The translations under genes and the position numbers were made by a program. Positions 45,263 through 55,064 of a DNA stretch of 64,000 bases are shown piece after piece (position 1 is the stretch's first letter; each line of letters begins with the position of its first letter). The notes below the pieces were generated by a model. That model searched no databases. It was not told where the DNA came from and saw nothing but the letters and a program-made list of their open reading frames with translations. The stretch is from Jatrophihabitans telluris (GTDB lineage Bacteria; Actinomycetota; Actinomycetes; Mycobacteriales; Jatrophihabitantaceae), in the NCBI RefSeq assembly GCF_023516435.1, contig NZ_CP097332.1:620001-684000 (forward strand). Direction: 5' to 3'.

Positions 45263-45263
45263 C

Positions 45264-46025
45264 GTGGCAGAGCGCGTGTGGTTCCCCAGCACGATCGGGC
45301 CGCGGCTGGCCGGCCTGGTCGACCTGCCCGATGGTCCGGTTCGGGGCTGGGGCGTATTTTCCCACGGCTTCACCCTCGGCAAGGACAGTCCCGCGGCCTC
45401 TCGGATCTGCAAGCAGCTGGCCAGCGAAGGTGTCGGGATGCTCCGCTTCGACAACCTCGGGCTCGGTGACTCCGAAGGCGACTGGGGCGACGGGTCGTTC
45501 TCGCACAAGGTCGCCGACACCGTCCAAGCGGCGCGGTTCATGAGCGATTCAGGGCGCACGGTGAGGCTGTTGGTGGGCCATTCCTTCGGTGGCGCAACGG
45601 TTATCGCCGCCGCGCGCCAGGTGGAGTCGGTGCGGGCCGTGGCGAGCATCGGTGCCCCGTACGAGCCCGCGCACGTCGCGCGCAACTACGACGCCCTGGT
45701 CGACCGGATCGTCGCCGAGGGTGAGGCGCCCTTCCTGATCGGCGGCAAGGCGCTCACGCTTCGGCGGCACTTCATCGAGGACGTCCAGGCGGTCGACCTG
45801 CATGAGGAGATTCGCTCGCTCGGGCGGGCCTTGCTGGTAATGCACTCGCCGACGGACAACACGGTCGGAATCGCCAACGCGAGTGAGATCTTCCGGGCGG
45901 CCCGGCATCCGCGCAGTTTCGTGTCGTTGGAGGGCGCCGACCATCTGCTGACCGCCGGAACCCAGGCCAAGCGCGCCGCCCGCATCATCAGCGCCTGGGC
46001 CGACCCGTACCTGAGCGAGGTGTGA
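45264..46025 (+). CDS. Alpha/beta hydrolase (BAAT/OsmC-associated type)
   Basis: A 253-residue hydrolase with nucleophile motif GHSFGG, an Asp in HSPTDNTV and a His in GADHLL. It starts MAERVWFPSTIGPRLAG, as do hydrolases often fused to or paired with OsmC; no OsmC gene is adjacent. GTG start one base after the STAS stop, so it may be co-expressed with the regulatory genes. Confidence 0.82.
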   Translation: MAERVWFPSTIGPRLAGLVDLPDGPVRGWGVFSHGFTLGKDSPAASRICKQLASEGVGMLRFDNLGLGDSEGDWGDGSFSHKVADTVQAARFMSDSGRTVRLLVGHSFGGATVIAAARQVESVRAVASIGAPYEPAHVARNYDALVDRIVAEGEAPFLIGGKALTLRRHFIEDVQAVDLHEEIRSLGRALLVMHSPTDNTVGIANASEIFRAARHPRSFVSLEGADHLLTAGTQAKRAARIISAWADPYLSEV

Positions 46026-46040
46026 GGGACCGGGCCCCTC
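46024..46040. terminator. Possible bidirectional terminator hairpin
   Basis: GAGGG and CCCTC flank seven bases between two converging genes. No T-run follows on either side, so the call is weak and rests on position. Confidence 0.25.
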
Positions 46041-46043
46041 GGC

Positions 46044-47189
46044 TCATTGGGCCGCCGCGCTTGGCTCCATGTTGTCGAGCAGTGGCGGCGGAGCGAGCGG
46101 GCCCGTGAGCCGACGGGACAGCCACGCGAACGCGATCGGTTCCTCGGCCCGCCACACCTCGAAGTTGTGTCCGCCGTGATGCAGGGTCAATGTGCTGACC
46201 GATAGTGGTGATACGGCTTCGGCGACGAGGTCCCGCGCGTCCCGGGCGGTCTGCGGGTCCTGTCGGCTGGCGATCAACAGCAGCGCAATGTCTGGGGGCG
46301 GCAGGTTCTTCGCGCGCCACAGCGGTGTGTTGAGGTTGCGCAGTTGGGTGCTGTTGCCGAACAGTTCACCGGTTTGATGGTCGTGCGCGGGACGGCCGTA
46401 GCCGGCCAGGGACACGGCCGAGGAGAAGTAGTCGGGATGACGCATGGCGAGGTTCGTCGCGCAGAAGCCACCGCTGGAATAGCCCATGAGGGCCCACGCG
46501 GACGACTCGGAGTTGGCTCGATAGGCCCGCGTGATGGCCGATCGGACGTCGACGGTCAGATAGTGGTCGACCGCCGGGCCTCCGACGACATCGACGCACT
46601 GGGTGTCGCGGCCACCGGCGACGTCCTGAGTCGGCATTACCGCGATGAGCGGCACCGAACGCCCGGCTTTGATCTCGGCGTCGAGCTTGGCGGCGACGGC
46701 GAGGGAGTGGGTCCAGGTCTGGGGTGTTCCGGGCGAGCCCGCGATCAGCTCGACGACCGGGAAGGTGCGGTTCTGGTAGGCGGCCATGCCGTACTGGGCG
46801 GGCAGGTACACGAGTGCCCGATAGGTGCCGATACCCCGGCTGGTACTCGGTATCGCCAGAGAAACCACGGTGCCGTGCCCGCGCCGCCGGTCTTCGGCCA
46901 GCCGGGCGACGAGTGCGCCGTCCTGATTGCCGGGCGCCGCCGATAGCTGGCGAAGCGTGTGTCGTTCCCCGAGGAGCTCGCGCCACGACGTGTAGAAATT
47001 GCCGGCATCGTTGACCAGAATGGCTACCAACGCGATTGCGGACAACTGCGAGCCGAACAGCAGGACAGTGCGCAACACGTACCGGGGGCCGCGAGCTCGG
47101 AGACGGTTCCAGAACAGGACAAGCGCGACCGGAAACAGTGTCGCGATCAGCACTGCCAGCATCACCGTCGGCCGCCCCGTCAAGGCCAT
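46044..47189 (-). CDS. Membrane-anchored esterase (esterase D / antigen-85-like fold)
   Basis: A 381-residue protein with two N-terminal membrane helices (about 8-28 and 40-60) and a hydrolase domain (about 105-370). The nucleophile is S238 in GYSSGG and the His is in LHHGGHNFEVW. The fold class includes mycolyltransferases and S-formylglutathione hydrolases; true mycolyl transfer is not implied. The enzyme domain is probably outside the membrane. Confidence 0.78.
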   Translation of the reverse strand: MALTGRPTVMLAVLIATLFPVALVLFWNRLRARGPRYVLRTVLLFGSQLSAIALVAILVNDAGNFYTSWRELLGERHTLRQLSAAPGNQDGALVARLAEDRRRGHGTVVSLAIPSTSRGIGTYRALVYLPAQYGMAAYQNRTFPVVELIAGSPGTPQTWTHSLAVAAKLDAEIKAGRSVPLIAVMPTQDVAGGRDTQCVDVVGGPAVDHYLTVDVRSAITRAYRANSESSAWALMGYSSGGFCATNLAMRHPDYFSSAVSLAGYGRPAHDHQTGELFGNSTQLRNLNTPLWRAKNLPPPDIALLLIASRQDPQTARDARDLVAEAVSPLSVSTLTLHHGGHNFEVWRAEEPIAFAWLSRRLTGPLAPPPLLDNMEPSAAAQ

Positions 47190-47402
47190 TCCCGCCGCTC
47201 CCTCCTCACTCGGCTGTGGTCGTTGCGGACGGCGACGCTGCTGATGGCAAGGTCGGCAGCGCGCGCCACAACGGAATCGCTGCCCAGCGTGGCACAGTGA
47301 TCTGACAGGTCGCAGAGATTTCCGGTCGAGGCTCTCAGTCCTTACTCATGCCGGGCGTCCTGACCCGCTGACGCAGGCGGAGTCGGCGCTCGTCAGCCCC
47401 GG

Positions 47403-48227
47403 CTATCCCTCGTCCGTGACGTTCCGACTTTCGCCCTCGCGGCCGGTGTCCCGCGACGCCGCCATCGTGAGCTGGGCGATCGCGTCGAGAATCTCCGCCC
47501 GGCGCGCCTCGTCGAAGATGAGGGCTCGCGAGACGTCGGTCAGGTGCTGACCGTTGTCGCTCGAGTAGCGGCGCAGCAGAACGAACGCGTCGTCGACGGA
47601 AACGCCGAAATGGCCGCGTAGGTAGCCTTTGGCCTGTTCGACAACGGTCCGACCGATCAAGGCGTTTCGTACCTGCGGCATGACCACCCAGGGAGTGGGT
47701 GCGTGCTCCTGGACGATCGCCACGGTGGCGATGTGGGCCAGCGCCTGGCCGACGGCCTGGTCGGCAGGGTTGAGATCGCCGACCCGGGTGCCGAACAGGC
47801 CGAGGGCGCCGAGAACCAAACCCGCGGCGCGTAGCGGCAGGGCGTGGACCGAGGCGAAGCCCGCCTCGGTCGCGGCCGTGACGAAGCGTGGCCAACGGTC
47901 CCGTTCGTTCGCGAGGTCGGCCACGCTGACCGGTTCGCCCGTCGCGTAGCACTCCAGGCACGGACCCTGCTCGGCCTGCAGCTGGAAGAGCTCGACGTGG
48001 CGGGTCTCCTCGGTCGTCGCCGTCATGAGATGAAGCCGGTGGCTGGGATCGGCCAGGAGCAGGCCGGCCGAACTCACGTCCAGCAGTCGAACGGACCGCT
48101 CACTCAAGTCGGTCAGCAACTCGACGAGGTCGAAGTCGTGCATGAGGCTGTCGACCAGGGTGACGACGGCATCCAGCACTTGTCCCTCGCGGTGATCATT
48201 GGGCGCGCCGGTTCCTTCACTCGTCAT
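47403..48227 (-). CDS. GAF-ANTAR transcription antiterminator-like regulator
   Basis: A 274-residue cytoplasmic protein: a GAF sensor domain (about 20-175; EQGPCLECYATGEPV) and a C-terminal ANTAR RNA-binding domain (about 200-255; LIGRTVVEQAKGYL and AFVLLRRYS). ANTAR proteins bind paired hairpins in nascent RNA to prevent termination. GGGAGG lies six bases before the ATG at 48227; an earlier frame start lacks one. It is 25 bp downstream of a second GAF-ANTAR gene. Confidence 0.88.
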   Translation of the reverse strand: MTSEGTGAPNDHREGQVLDAVVTLVDSLMHDFDLVELLTDLSERSVRLLDVSSAGLLLADPSHRLHLMTATTEETRHVELFQLQAEQGPCLECYATGEPVSVADLANERDRWPRFVTAATEAGFASVHALPLRAAGLVLGALGLFGTRVGDLNPADQAVGQALAHIATVAIVQEHAPTPWVVMPQVRNALIGRTVVEQAKGYLRGHFGVSVDDAFVLLRRYSSDNGQHLTDVSRALIFDEARRAEILDAIAQLTMAASRDTGREGESRNVTDEG

Positions 48228-48252
48228 CGGCGACCTCCCGTCAGCAAGCCCG

Positions 48253-48963
48253 TCATCGGTCGCCCTCCAGTCGAAGATCGCGATCGAGGATCGAACGGGC
48301 GACCTCCGTCGCGCTGACGTTGGTCGCATAAGCGTGCGCGCGCAGCCGGACGAGCGCCTCACCCGCACCGATCCCGAGCTGCGCCATCAGCATGCCGGTG
48401 GCCTGGCTGATCTCGACGCGGGTGAGAGAGGCGAGTTCGGTCCACGATTCGATGTCGGGGTCATTGATGAGCGTCTGGAGGTTGCCGGCCAGCAGATCGA
48501 GCATCGGCATCTCCGCCAGTTCCGCGGCGATGAGGACACCGGCGAGGTGGTCGGCGGCGAGGCCGCCCGGCCGGCGACGGTACAGATCGAGCGCACCGAC
48601 GAACTCACCCGCGAGGACCACCGGCACCGCGTAGACACTGCGCACGTCCTGCTCCAGCATGGCCGGCCCGTAGCCCGGCCAACGGTGCTCGTCGAGGCGG
48701 GCCAGATCGGGAACCAGCACCGGCCCCTGCTGCGCGACCGAATCCAGGCACGGACCCTCACCGAAGGTGAACTGCAACTCGTCGTAGATCCGCGCGCGGG
48801 GGCTACTCGCTCCGAGGGTGGCCGAGTTGGCGCCGTCGAAGATGATCGAGATCGCGGCCTCGTCCACCTCGAAGGCACCCACGCACTCCGTGCACAGGCT
48901 GTCTGCCGCGGCCGTACCCCGCTGCCGACCGATCGCCTCAGCCAGACGCTGCTGAATCTCCAT
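48253..48963 (-). CDS. GAF-ANTAR regulator (second copy)
   Basis: A 236-residue protein of the same architecture: GAF (about 15-155; FGEGPCLDSVAQQGPV) and ANTAR (about 165-225; ISQATGMLMAQLGI). The two are diverged paralogues that could form a heterodimer or bind different signals. Probably an operon with the gene below it. Confidence 0.86.
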   Translation of the reverse strand: MEIQQRLAEAIGRQRGTAAADSLCTECVGAFEVDEAAISIIFDGANSATLGASSPRARIYDELQFTFGEGPCLDSVAQQGPVLVPDLARLDEHRWPGYGPAMLEQDVRSVYAVPVVLAGEFVGALDLYRRRPGGLAADHLAGVLIAAELAEMPMLDLLAGNLQTLINDPDIESWTELASLTRVEISQATGMLMAQLGIGAGEALVRLRAHAYATNVSATEVARSILDRDLRLEGDR

Positions 48964-49070
48964 CAGCCGCAGCGCTCGAAATGGCGGGTGGCGTCACTCG
49001 TTCGCCGTCGTGCGGTCGCGGACATAGCGCTATCGTCCTCCGCCAAGGCCCGCGGCGCGAGTCCGGTGAC

Positions 49071-50696
49071 TCACGGCCGGTGGCGAACTCGATCGCGCAC
49101 GGCTCGGCCGTCGGGGTCATAGACCCCCCGGTACACCGGAACTGCCCACAGGCGGTGCAGACGGCTCAGCCGCTCCGGCACGTGGGGCCGTAGCCGCCCT
49201 GGCGGCCGCGGACCCTTCCGACCGTGGTCGTACCAATCCTGAAGGGCCTCCGCACTGCTGCGCATGGCCTTGAACGCCTGTTCGAGATCGACGATGTCGT
49301 CGAGTGGATCGCCGGCCGCGCGGTCAAGATGCTCGCGCCACAGGCCCAGCCTCAGATCGCGGGCGAAGACCCGCGCACCGTCGCCCTGCCCGGCCGGGTC
49401 CAACGGCTGGCGGGGATCGCGCTCGGAGTCCAGCACCGCACAGGACAGCTCGCTGTCGTGCGTCCACGAACGCCGATTGAGGTTGTCCGAGCCGATCATG
49501 GCCCACACGTCGTCGATCACCACGACCTTGGCGTGGACGTAGACCGGGGTGCCGGAGGTGTTCTCCACGTCGTAGATGGCGAATCGATCCTTGCCGGCCA
49601 GCCGGCAGACCTTGATCGCCTGTTCGCGTCCGACCAGGCTGGGCCAGCGGGACGCGCCCTCCTTGTCGGGATAACGCGGCACCACGGCGATCAGGTGCAG
49701 TTCGGGCTTGCGGCGTAACTCATCGGCCAGCAGATCGGCGACGAACGGCGCCCACAGATACTGGTCCTCGATGTAGATCAGCCGTTGGGCACGCGAGAAC
49801 ACCTTGCGGTAGGCGTGGGCGATGCTGCGTTCACCCAGCGGAGCAAAGGGATATCTCCGCAGCCGCGCCGGGTACGTGCGCAGCACCTGCACCGCCTGCG
49901 TGCCGGTGGCCGGCGGGTCGGGCAGGCGGTCCGGCAGATCGCGCCCCACCAGCTTGCCGGCGTGGTAGGCCCGGTCGATCAGCATCCGTAGCGGACTGGA
50001 CAGGTCGAGCACCGTGCTGCCGTACCACCGCTCTCGAAAGGAATGTTCGATGTCGCCCACGGCCGGCCCCCGGATCGCGGCCTGCACGTCATGCCAGGGC
50101 GGACGGGGTCCGTAGACCTTCGGAAAGTCCATCACCTGCGGATCTCCGCGGTGGTCGTGATCGTCCCTGCGACTCAGACCGAGGTCGATCCCGCCGACGA
50201 AGGCGACGTCGCGAGCCGGCTGGTTCGGGTGCCGGATGACCACGTACTTCTGGTGGTGCGATCCGGCCCGGCGGGTGCGGGAATCGAGCAGGACTTCGCC
50301 GCCGGAGTCCGAGACCGTGCGCACCAGTTCAGCGTTGGCACCTTCGCTCTGATCCAGCCAGCCGGGTTGGGATCGCCAGATCAGACCGAACACCTTCGTC
50401 CCCGACGCCGCAACCCGCGCCAGAACCGTGCCGACCTCGGAGCCCTCGCCGTCCAGCCGCTCGTCGGTGTCACCACGAAAGTCGACCAGGTAGATCTGGT
50501 CCTCGGGGCCGGCCGCGGTCAGGGCCTCGTGCAACCGGGCGAAGTAGCTCGCGCCGTCGACGAGCGGCTCGACGCGGTTGCCGGTCGTCCAGGCCCGGAT
50601 GTCGGAGGCCGAATTGCGCCGCTCGTCCGCGGTGAGGAACCACTGCGACACGCTCGCGTCGTCCCCACCGCTGCCCTGCGATCCGGGCGGGCTCAT
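49071..50696 (-). CDS. Phospholipase D-superfamily protein A
   Basis: A 541-residue protein with two HKD motifs: GSHHQKYVVIRH (H148, K150) and VHAKVVVIDD followed by GSDNLNRRSW (H388, K390). No signal peptide is seen, so it may act on membranes from inside or on other phosphodiesters. It is strongly similar in motif order and end (GPRPPGRLRP) to the protein encoded at 56880-58481. Divergent from the hydroxyacid oxidase gene. Confidence 0.88.
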   Translation of the reverse strand: MSPPGSQGSGGDDASVSQWFLTADERRNSASDIRAWTTGNRVEPLVDGASYFARLHEALTAAGPEDQIYLVDFRGDTDERLDGEGSEVGTVLARVAASGTKVFGLIWRSQPGWLDQSEGANAELVRTVSDSGGEVLLDSRTRRAGSHHQKYVVIRHPNQPARDVAFVGGIDLGLSRRDDHDHRGDPQVMDFPKVYGPRPPWHDVQAAIRGPAVGDIEHSFRERWYGSTVLDLSSPLRMLIDRAYHAGKLVGRDLPDRLPDPPATGTQAVQVLRTYPARLRRYPFAPLGERSIAHAYRKVFSRAQRLIYIEDQYLWAPFVADLLADELRRKPELHLIAVVPRYPDKEGASRWPSLVGREQAIKVCRLAGKDRFAIYDVENTSGTPVYVHAKVVVIDDVWAMIGSDNLNRRSWTHDSELSCAVLDSERDPRQPLDPAGQGDGARVFARDLRLGLWREHLDRAAGDPLDDIVDLEQAFKAMRSSAEALQDWYDHGRKGPRPPGRLRPHVPERLSRLHRLWAVPVYRGVYDPDGRAVRDRVRHRP

Positions 50697-50879
50697 GACG
50701 TGGCCGGCGTCGCGCGAGGCACGGAGGTCCGCTGGATCAGTAGGGCACAGTTCACCGGACGTAGCCCCCGATCGGTGCGGATGGTCGACTGGGTGGAATG
50801 TACGGCCACCGGGTCAAGTCCTCAACGGCGACGGTCGGTCTCAGCCGCTCGCCGCGCGCACCGGCCCTGCCGGCACTCG

Positions 50880-51944
50880 ATGCCGAGGAGGTCGACCTAC
50901 ACTGACCACGTGCTGCCGCCGCGGTCTGTCAGCCTCGTCGACCGGGCGAGGGAGTCGTTGCCGGCCGAGGTGTTCGCCTACTACGCCGCCGGTGCGGGGG
51001 CCCAGCAGACACTGGCCGAGCAGGAACAGGCCTGGCGCGAGATCGGGCTGCGGCCTCGCGTCCTTCAGGACGTTTCCCTCGTGTCGACGGAGGTGAGCCT
51101 GCTCGGTGACACGGTGGCCTCGCCCATTCTGATCGCTCCGACCGCGCTGCACGGATTGGCTCATCCGGACGGAGAGCTCGCCACCGCTCGGGGGGCCCGC
51201 AAGGCCGGATGCCGGTACGTCGTCTCGATGCGGGCCAGCCGGCGGCTGAGCTCGATCGCCGAGGAATCGGGACCGTTCTGGCAACAGGTCTATGTACTCA
51301 ACGATCGGGGCATCTCCGACGAGGTAGCCCGGCGCGCGGCCCAAGTCGGCGCAACGGCCCTGGTCGTGACGGTGGATACCCCGATCGTCGCGCGCAAGCC
51401 GGCCGAGATCCCCGCCCTGGCCTGGGCGACGGGACTGCTCGACGTCCTCGACGGCCGGGACCCGGCCGACCCTCGGCTGCAGCAGGCTCGCGACCTGGGT
51501 CCGCCGGATCTGCGTCGGTTGCACGAGGTCTCGGGTCTTCCCGTGGTGGCCAAGGGCGTACTGCGCGGTGACCAGGCCCTCAAATGCCGCGATGCCGGGG
51601 CCGCCGCGGTGGTGGTTTCGACGCACGGTGGGCGGCAGCTCGACGGCACGATCACGGTCCCGGCCGCACTGGCCGAGGTCGTCCGGACGGTGGGCGGAGA
51701 GGTCGAGGTGTACGCCGACGGCGGGGTGCGCACCGGCGGCGATGTCGTGCGAGCCCTTGCTCTGGGTGCGCGCGCCGTCCTCATCGGCCGCCCGGTGTTG
51801 TGGGCGCTGGCAGTGGGCGGAGCAGCGGGCGTGCACGAGTACCTCAGGGACTTCACGGCTGATCTGTCCGAGACGCTCGCCCTGGCGGGCTGCCGTTCGG
51901 CCGCCGACGTCGGCGCGGACCTCGTCGAGGGGCCGGCCTCATGA
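50880..51944 (+). CDS. FMN-dependent alpha-hydroxy acid oxidase/dehydrogenase
   Basis: A 354-residue TIM-barrel flavoprotein of the glycolate oxidase/lactate oxidase/cytochrome b2 family. The start region AYYAAGAGAQQTL, K225 in VVAKGVL, the catalytic H249 in STHGGRQLDG (usually SNHGGRQ) and the phosphate site ADGGVRTGGDV are present. It oxidises a 2-hydroxy acid to a 2-oxo acid. The start is unsure (ATG 50880 or GTG 50910), as neither has a good ribosome site. Confidence 0.83.
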   Translation: MPRRSTYTDHVLPPRSVSLVDRARESLPAEVFAYYAAGAGAQQTLAEQEQAWREIGLRPRVLQDVSLVSTEVSLLGDTVASPILIAPTALHGLAHPDGELATARGARKAGCRYVVSMRASRRLSSIAEESGPFWQQVYVLNDRGISDEVARRAAQVGATALVVTVDTPIVARKPAEIPALAWATGLLDVLDGRDPADPRLQQARDLGPPDLRRLHEVSGLPVVAKGVLRGDQALKCRDAGAAAVVVSTHGGRQLDGTITVPAALAEVVRTVGGEVEVYADGGVRTGGDVVRALALGARAVLIGRPVLWALAVGGAAGVHEYLRDFTADLSETLALAGCRSAADVGADLVEGPAS

Positions 51945-51988
51945 CCGAAGTCGGCGGCCCCGGTCGCCCGGATGCGAAGGAGGCTCCG

Positions 51989-54232
51989 ATGGCCACCGGT
52001 TCGTCGCAGGTCGATGAGTTGCTCGCTCAGCTGAGCTGGGCCGAGAAGGCGGGCCAGCTCATCCAGTACTTCTATTTCCGGCTGCCCGAAGGCGCCGATA
52101 CCGAGCCTGCGCTGGGATTGGACCCGGATCGCCAGCCCGCGATGGTCGAGGAGAAGCTGCGCCGCGGAGAGGCGGGATCGTTGTTGTTCGTCACCGACCC
52201 CGGTGAGATCAATCGCCTGCAGCGTCTGGCCGTCGAGGGCAATCGGCTCGCCATTCCGGTGCTGTTCGGCTTCGACGTCATCCACGGGCTGCGGACGATT
52301 CTGCCCGTCCCGTTGGCGATGGCGGCCTCGTGGGACCTCGAGCTGATCGAGACGGCGCAGGCCGTGGCCGCGCGTGAGGCCCGTGCGGTGGGTATCCACT
52401 GGACCTTTGCGCCGATGGTCGATGTCGCCCGCGACCCGCGCTGGGGGCGGATGGTCGAGGGCGCCGGAGAGGACCCGTTCCTCGGCGCCGCGGTGGCCGC
52501 GGCTCAGGTCCGGGGATTTCAGGGCGACCGGCTCGGTGCCCCCGATCGCGTCATCGCGGGGCCGAAACACCTTGCAGGCTATGGCGCCGCGCTCGGCGGC
52601 CGCGATTACGACGAGGTCAACCTGTCCGACCCCGAACTGTGGAACGTGTACTTCCCACCCTTCCAGGCCGCGGTGGCCGCCGGTGCGGGCAACGTGATGA
52701 CGGCGTACATGAGCCTGAACGGGATTCCCGCGACCGCGAGCCGCTGGTTGATCCAGGAGGTCCTGCGTGAGACGTGGGGCTTCGACGGGTTCGTGGTCAG
52801 CGATGCCAACGCGGTCAGGAACCTGGTGACGCACGGATTCTCGGCCGACCTGACCGAGGCCGGTGCCCGCGCCGTCAGCGCCGGGACCGACCTGGAGATG
52901 GCGATGATGGACCCCGCCTATGGCCGGCTCCCTTCCGCGGTCGAGTCGGGCCAGGCCGGTGCGCAGACGGTGGATACTGCCGTCCGCCGCATCCTGCAGG
53001 CCAAGTTCGACCTGGGCCTGTTCGATCAGCCCTATGTGGATGAGGTCCGCGCCCGTGAGGTGCTGGCCGACCCCACCCATCGCGACGTCGCCCGCCAGGC
53101 CGCGGAACGCTCGGCGGTCCTGCTGCGCAATGAGGGCGACCTGTTGCCGCTCGATGCGACCTCGCTGGATTCGATCGCCGTGCTCGGCCCGCTGGCCGAC
53201 TCCAGGCGCGACACGCTTGGACCGTGGGTGTTCGACTACGACCTCGATGAGACGGTCAGTGTGCTGGACGGCATCCGCGCCCTGGTCGGTGACCGGGTGC
53301 GCGTCGAGCACGCCGCCGCGATACCGGTCGTGCAGCGCACGTACCCGTCGCTGTTCGACATGTTCGGCGGCAACACGCCCTCCGATGCTCCGGACTTCGA
53401 TCCCCAGGTGGCCTTTGCGAAGGCGGTGGAGCTCGCCCGCGACGCCGACGTAGCGGTGGTCGTCGTGGGTGAGTGGCAGAACATGATCGGCGAAGCCGCC
53501 TCCCGGTCCTCGCTGGAACTGCCCGGGCAGCAACTGGAACTCGTCCAGGCGGTGGTCGGGACGGGCACACCGGTCGTGTTGCTGGTGATGAACGGACGAC
53601 CACTCGATCTGCGCTGGCCCGTCGAGAACGTACCGGCCGTGATGGACGTCTGGTACCCGGGCACGCAGGGCGGCGCGGCGGTCGCGAATCTGTTGTTCGG
53701 CGCCGCCAGCCCGGGTGGCAAGCTGCCCTTCACCTGGCCACGAACAGTGGGCCAGATTCCCATGATCTACGCCCACACGCGTTCGCACGAGCCGGACAAC
53801 CAGGCCCGACGCTACTGGGACGAGGCGAGCACCCCGCTGTTCCCGTTCGGCTTCGGGTTGAGCTACGGCCGGTTCTCCTACGCCGGGCTGCGGGTCGATC
53901 GTCCGGTGATCGGCCTCGAGGACACCGTGACCATCAGCGTTGAGCTGACCAACGCCGGTGAGAGGGACGCCGACGAGGTGGCGCAGCTGTACCTGCACCA
54001 GCGGCACGGCACGGCGGTACGCGGGGTGCGCGAGCTGAAGGGCTTCGCCCGGTCGACCCTGGCCGCGGGACAGACCCGCACGGTGCAGTTTCGGATCGGC
54101 CCGGAGCAACGGCGGTACTGGAACGCCGCGGTTCGGGACTGGGTGAACGAGGCATCGACCTTCGACGTCTGGGTCGGTGGCGATTCGACGGCGGAGCTGT
54201 GCACCCAATTCCGCGTCGAGTCCTCGTCGTGA
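51989..54232 (+). CDS. Glycoside hydrolase family 3 (beta-glucosidase type)
   Basis: A 747-residue enzyme with the GH3 N-terminal barrel, the nucleophile D272 in GFVVSDANAV, the C-terminal alpha/beta domain and a Fn3-like cap (from about 640; ISVELTNAGERDADEVAQLYL). It removes terminal beta-linked sugars. No signal peptide, so it is cytoplasmic. I prefer ATG 51989, which has AAGGAGG five bases upstream; the ATG at 51941 overlapping the previous stop has none. Confidence 0.88.
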   Translation: MATGSSQVDELLAQLSWAEKAGQLIQYFYFRLPEGADTEPALGLDPDRQPAMVEEKLRRGEAGSLLFVTDPGEINRLQRLAVEGNRLAIPVLFGFDVIHGLRTILPVPLAMAASWDLELIETAQAVAAREARAVGIHWTFAPMVDVARDPRWGRMVEGAGEDPFLGAAVAAAQVRGFQGDRLGAPDRVIAGPKHLAGYGAALGGRDYDEVNLSDPELWNVYFPPFQAAVAAGAGNVMTAYMSLNGIPATASRWLIQEVLRETWGFDGFVVSDANAVRNLVTHGFSADLTEAGARAVSAGTDLEMAMMDPAYGRLPSAVESGQAGAQTVDTAVRRILQAKFDLGLFDQPYVDEVRAREVLADPTHRDVARQAAERSAVLLRNEGDLLPLDATSLDSIAVLGPLADSRRDTLGPWVFDYDLDETVSVLDGIRALVGDRVRVEHAAAIPVVQRTYPSLFDMFGGNTPSDAPDFDPQVAFAKAVELARDADVAVVVVGEWQNMIGEAASRSSLELPGQQLELVQAVVGTGTPVVLLVMNGRPLDLRWPVENVPAVMDVWYPGTQGGAAVANLLFGAASPGGKLPFTWPRTVGQIPMIYAHTRSHEPDNQARRYWDEASTPLFPFGFGLSYGRFSYAGLRVDRPVIGLEDTVTISVELTNAGERDADEVAQLYLHQRHGTAVRGVRELKGFARSTLAAGQTRTVQFRIGPEQRRYWNAAVRDWVNEASTFDVWVGGDSTAELCTQFRVESSS

Positions 54233-54330
54233 ACCGGAGCCGGACGTGACATCGGCGCGGGTCTACGGCACGCTCGTGGCGACGGCCTCCACCGGTTGAG
54301 TCCGGTCGCCGAACTGGGGATCATGCGGGG

Positions 54331-55035
54331 ATGACCTATCCGGTACCTGCCTACGACGACGCCGGCGGCCCGTCGGGCTACACCTACGCCGGTCTCGTCG
54401 TCCAGGGTGCGGCCGAGATCGAGGCGGCCCGAACTGACGCCGCGCTTCGCCGGATCCGTTTCAGCGGCTGGATCGCGCCCCCGGACAACGGCTGGATCGT
54501 CGTGGTCGCCGGCCAGGGCGATGCGACGATCGCCGCCGGGCGCCGCGGCGTGCTGGAGGTCGGCGGCTGGCTCTCGGCCGAGCTTCAGACCACGGTTTTC
54601 GCCTTCCGGGTACTGGCTGATCGCCAGCTCGCGATCGCCGCGTGGGCGGGCGGAACCGAGGTCGGTCGCTACCTCTCGGACCCGTCCTACGCCAGCGCCG
54701 GGGACAGCCTCGACGACGAACCCGTAGGCGTCGAGTACGCATCGGCATTCGCCGAGGCGGCCGGGCGCCCGACCGCCTCGGCCGAACTCGCAGATCTGCT
54801 CGGTGACCGGCTCGATCCAGACAGTGTCGTCGAATCCGAACGACTGGCTGACAGCCTGCGACTGCTGGGCTTTCCGCAGTGGCTGGTGTCGGTGTCCTCG
54901 CTGCCACGCGACATCCCGGCGGGTCCGTCCGCCCGCAGCTTGACCAGGCTGGGTGCGGGCGTCGGTGGTCTGGCCGGGCGCCCCGTCGCCGGTGCCGTCG
55001 GCATCCTCCGGCGCTGGCGTCCGCCCCGCGCCTGA
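54331..55035 (+). CDS. Hypothetical protein
   Basis: A 234-residue protein that I do not recognise. It is rich in Ala, Gly and Asp, with a beta-strand-like N-terminal half (GWIVVVAGQGDATIAAG) and a helical C-terminal half. There is no signal or membrane helix. Its ATG lies 98 bp after the GH3 gene, and it converges with the third PLD gene across 29 bp. Confidence 0.6.
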   Translation: MTYPVPAYDDAGGPSGYTYAGLVVQGAAEIEAARTDAALRRIRFSGWIAPPDNGWIVVVAGQGDATIAAGRRGVLEVGGWLSAELQTTVFAFRVLADRQLAIAAWAGGTEVGRYLSDPSYASAGDSLDDEPVGVEYASAFAEAAGRPTASAELADLLGDRLDPDSVVESERLADSLRLLGFPQWLVSVSSLPRDIPAGPSARSLTRLGAGVGGLAGRPVAGAVGILRRWRPPRA

Positions 55036-55064
55036 CCGACGGTCATCGCCGCAATCGCCGCTGC

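Noticed and set aside
51290-54208. A very long open frame (972 codons) on the minus strand opposite the oxidase and GH3 genes
   Set aside because: It is antisense to two clear enzymes with intact motifs, and its translation is low-complexity and matches no family. Long antisense frames are common in GC-rich DNA.
55034-55044. GACCG-A-CGGTC dyad between converging genes as a terminator
   Set aside because: A one-base centre cannot form an RNA loop, and no T-run follows.
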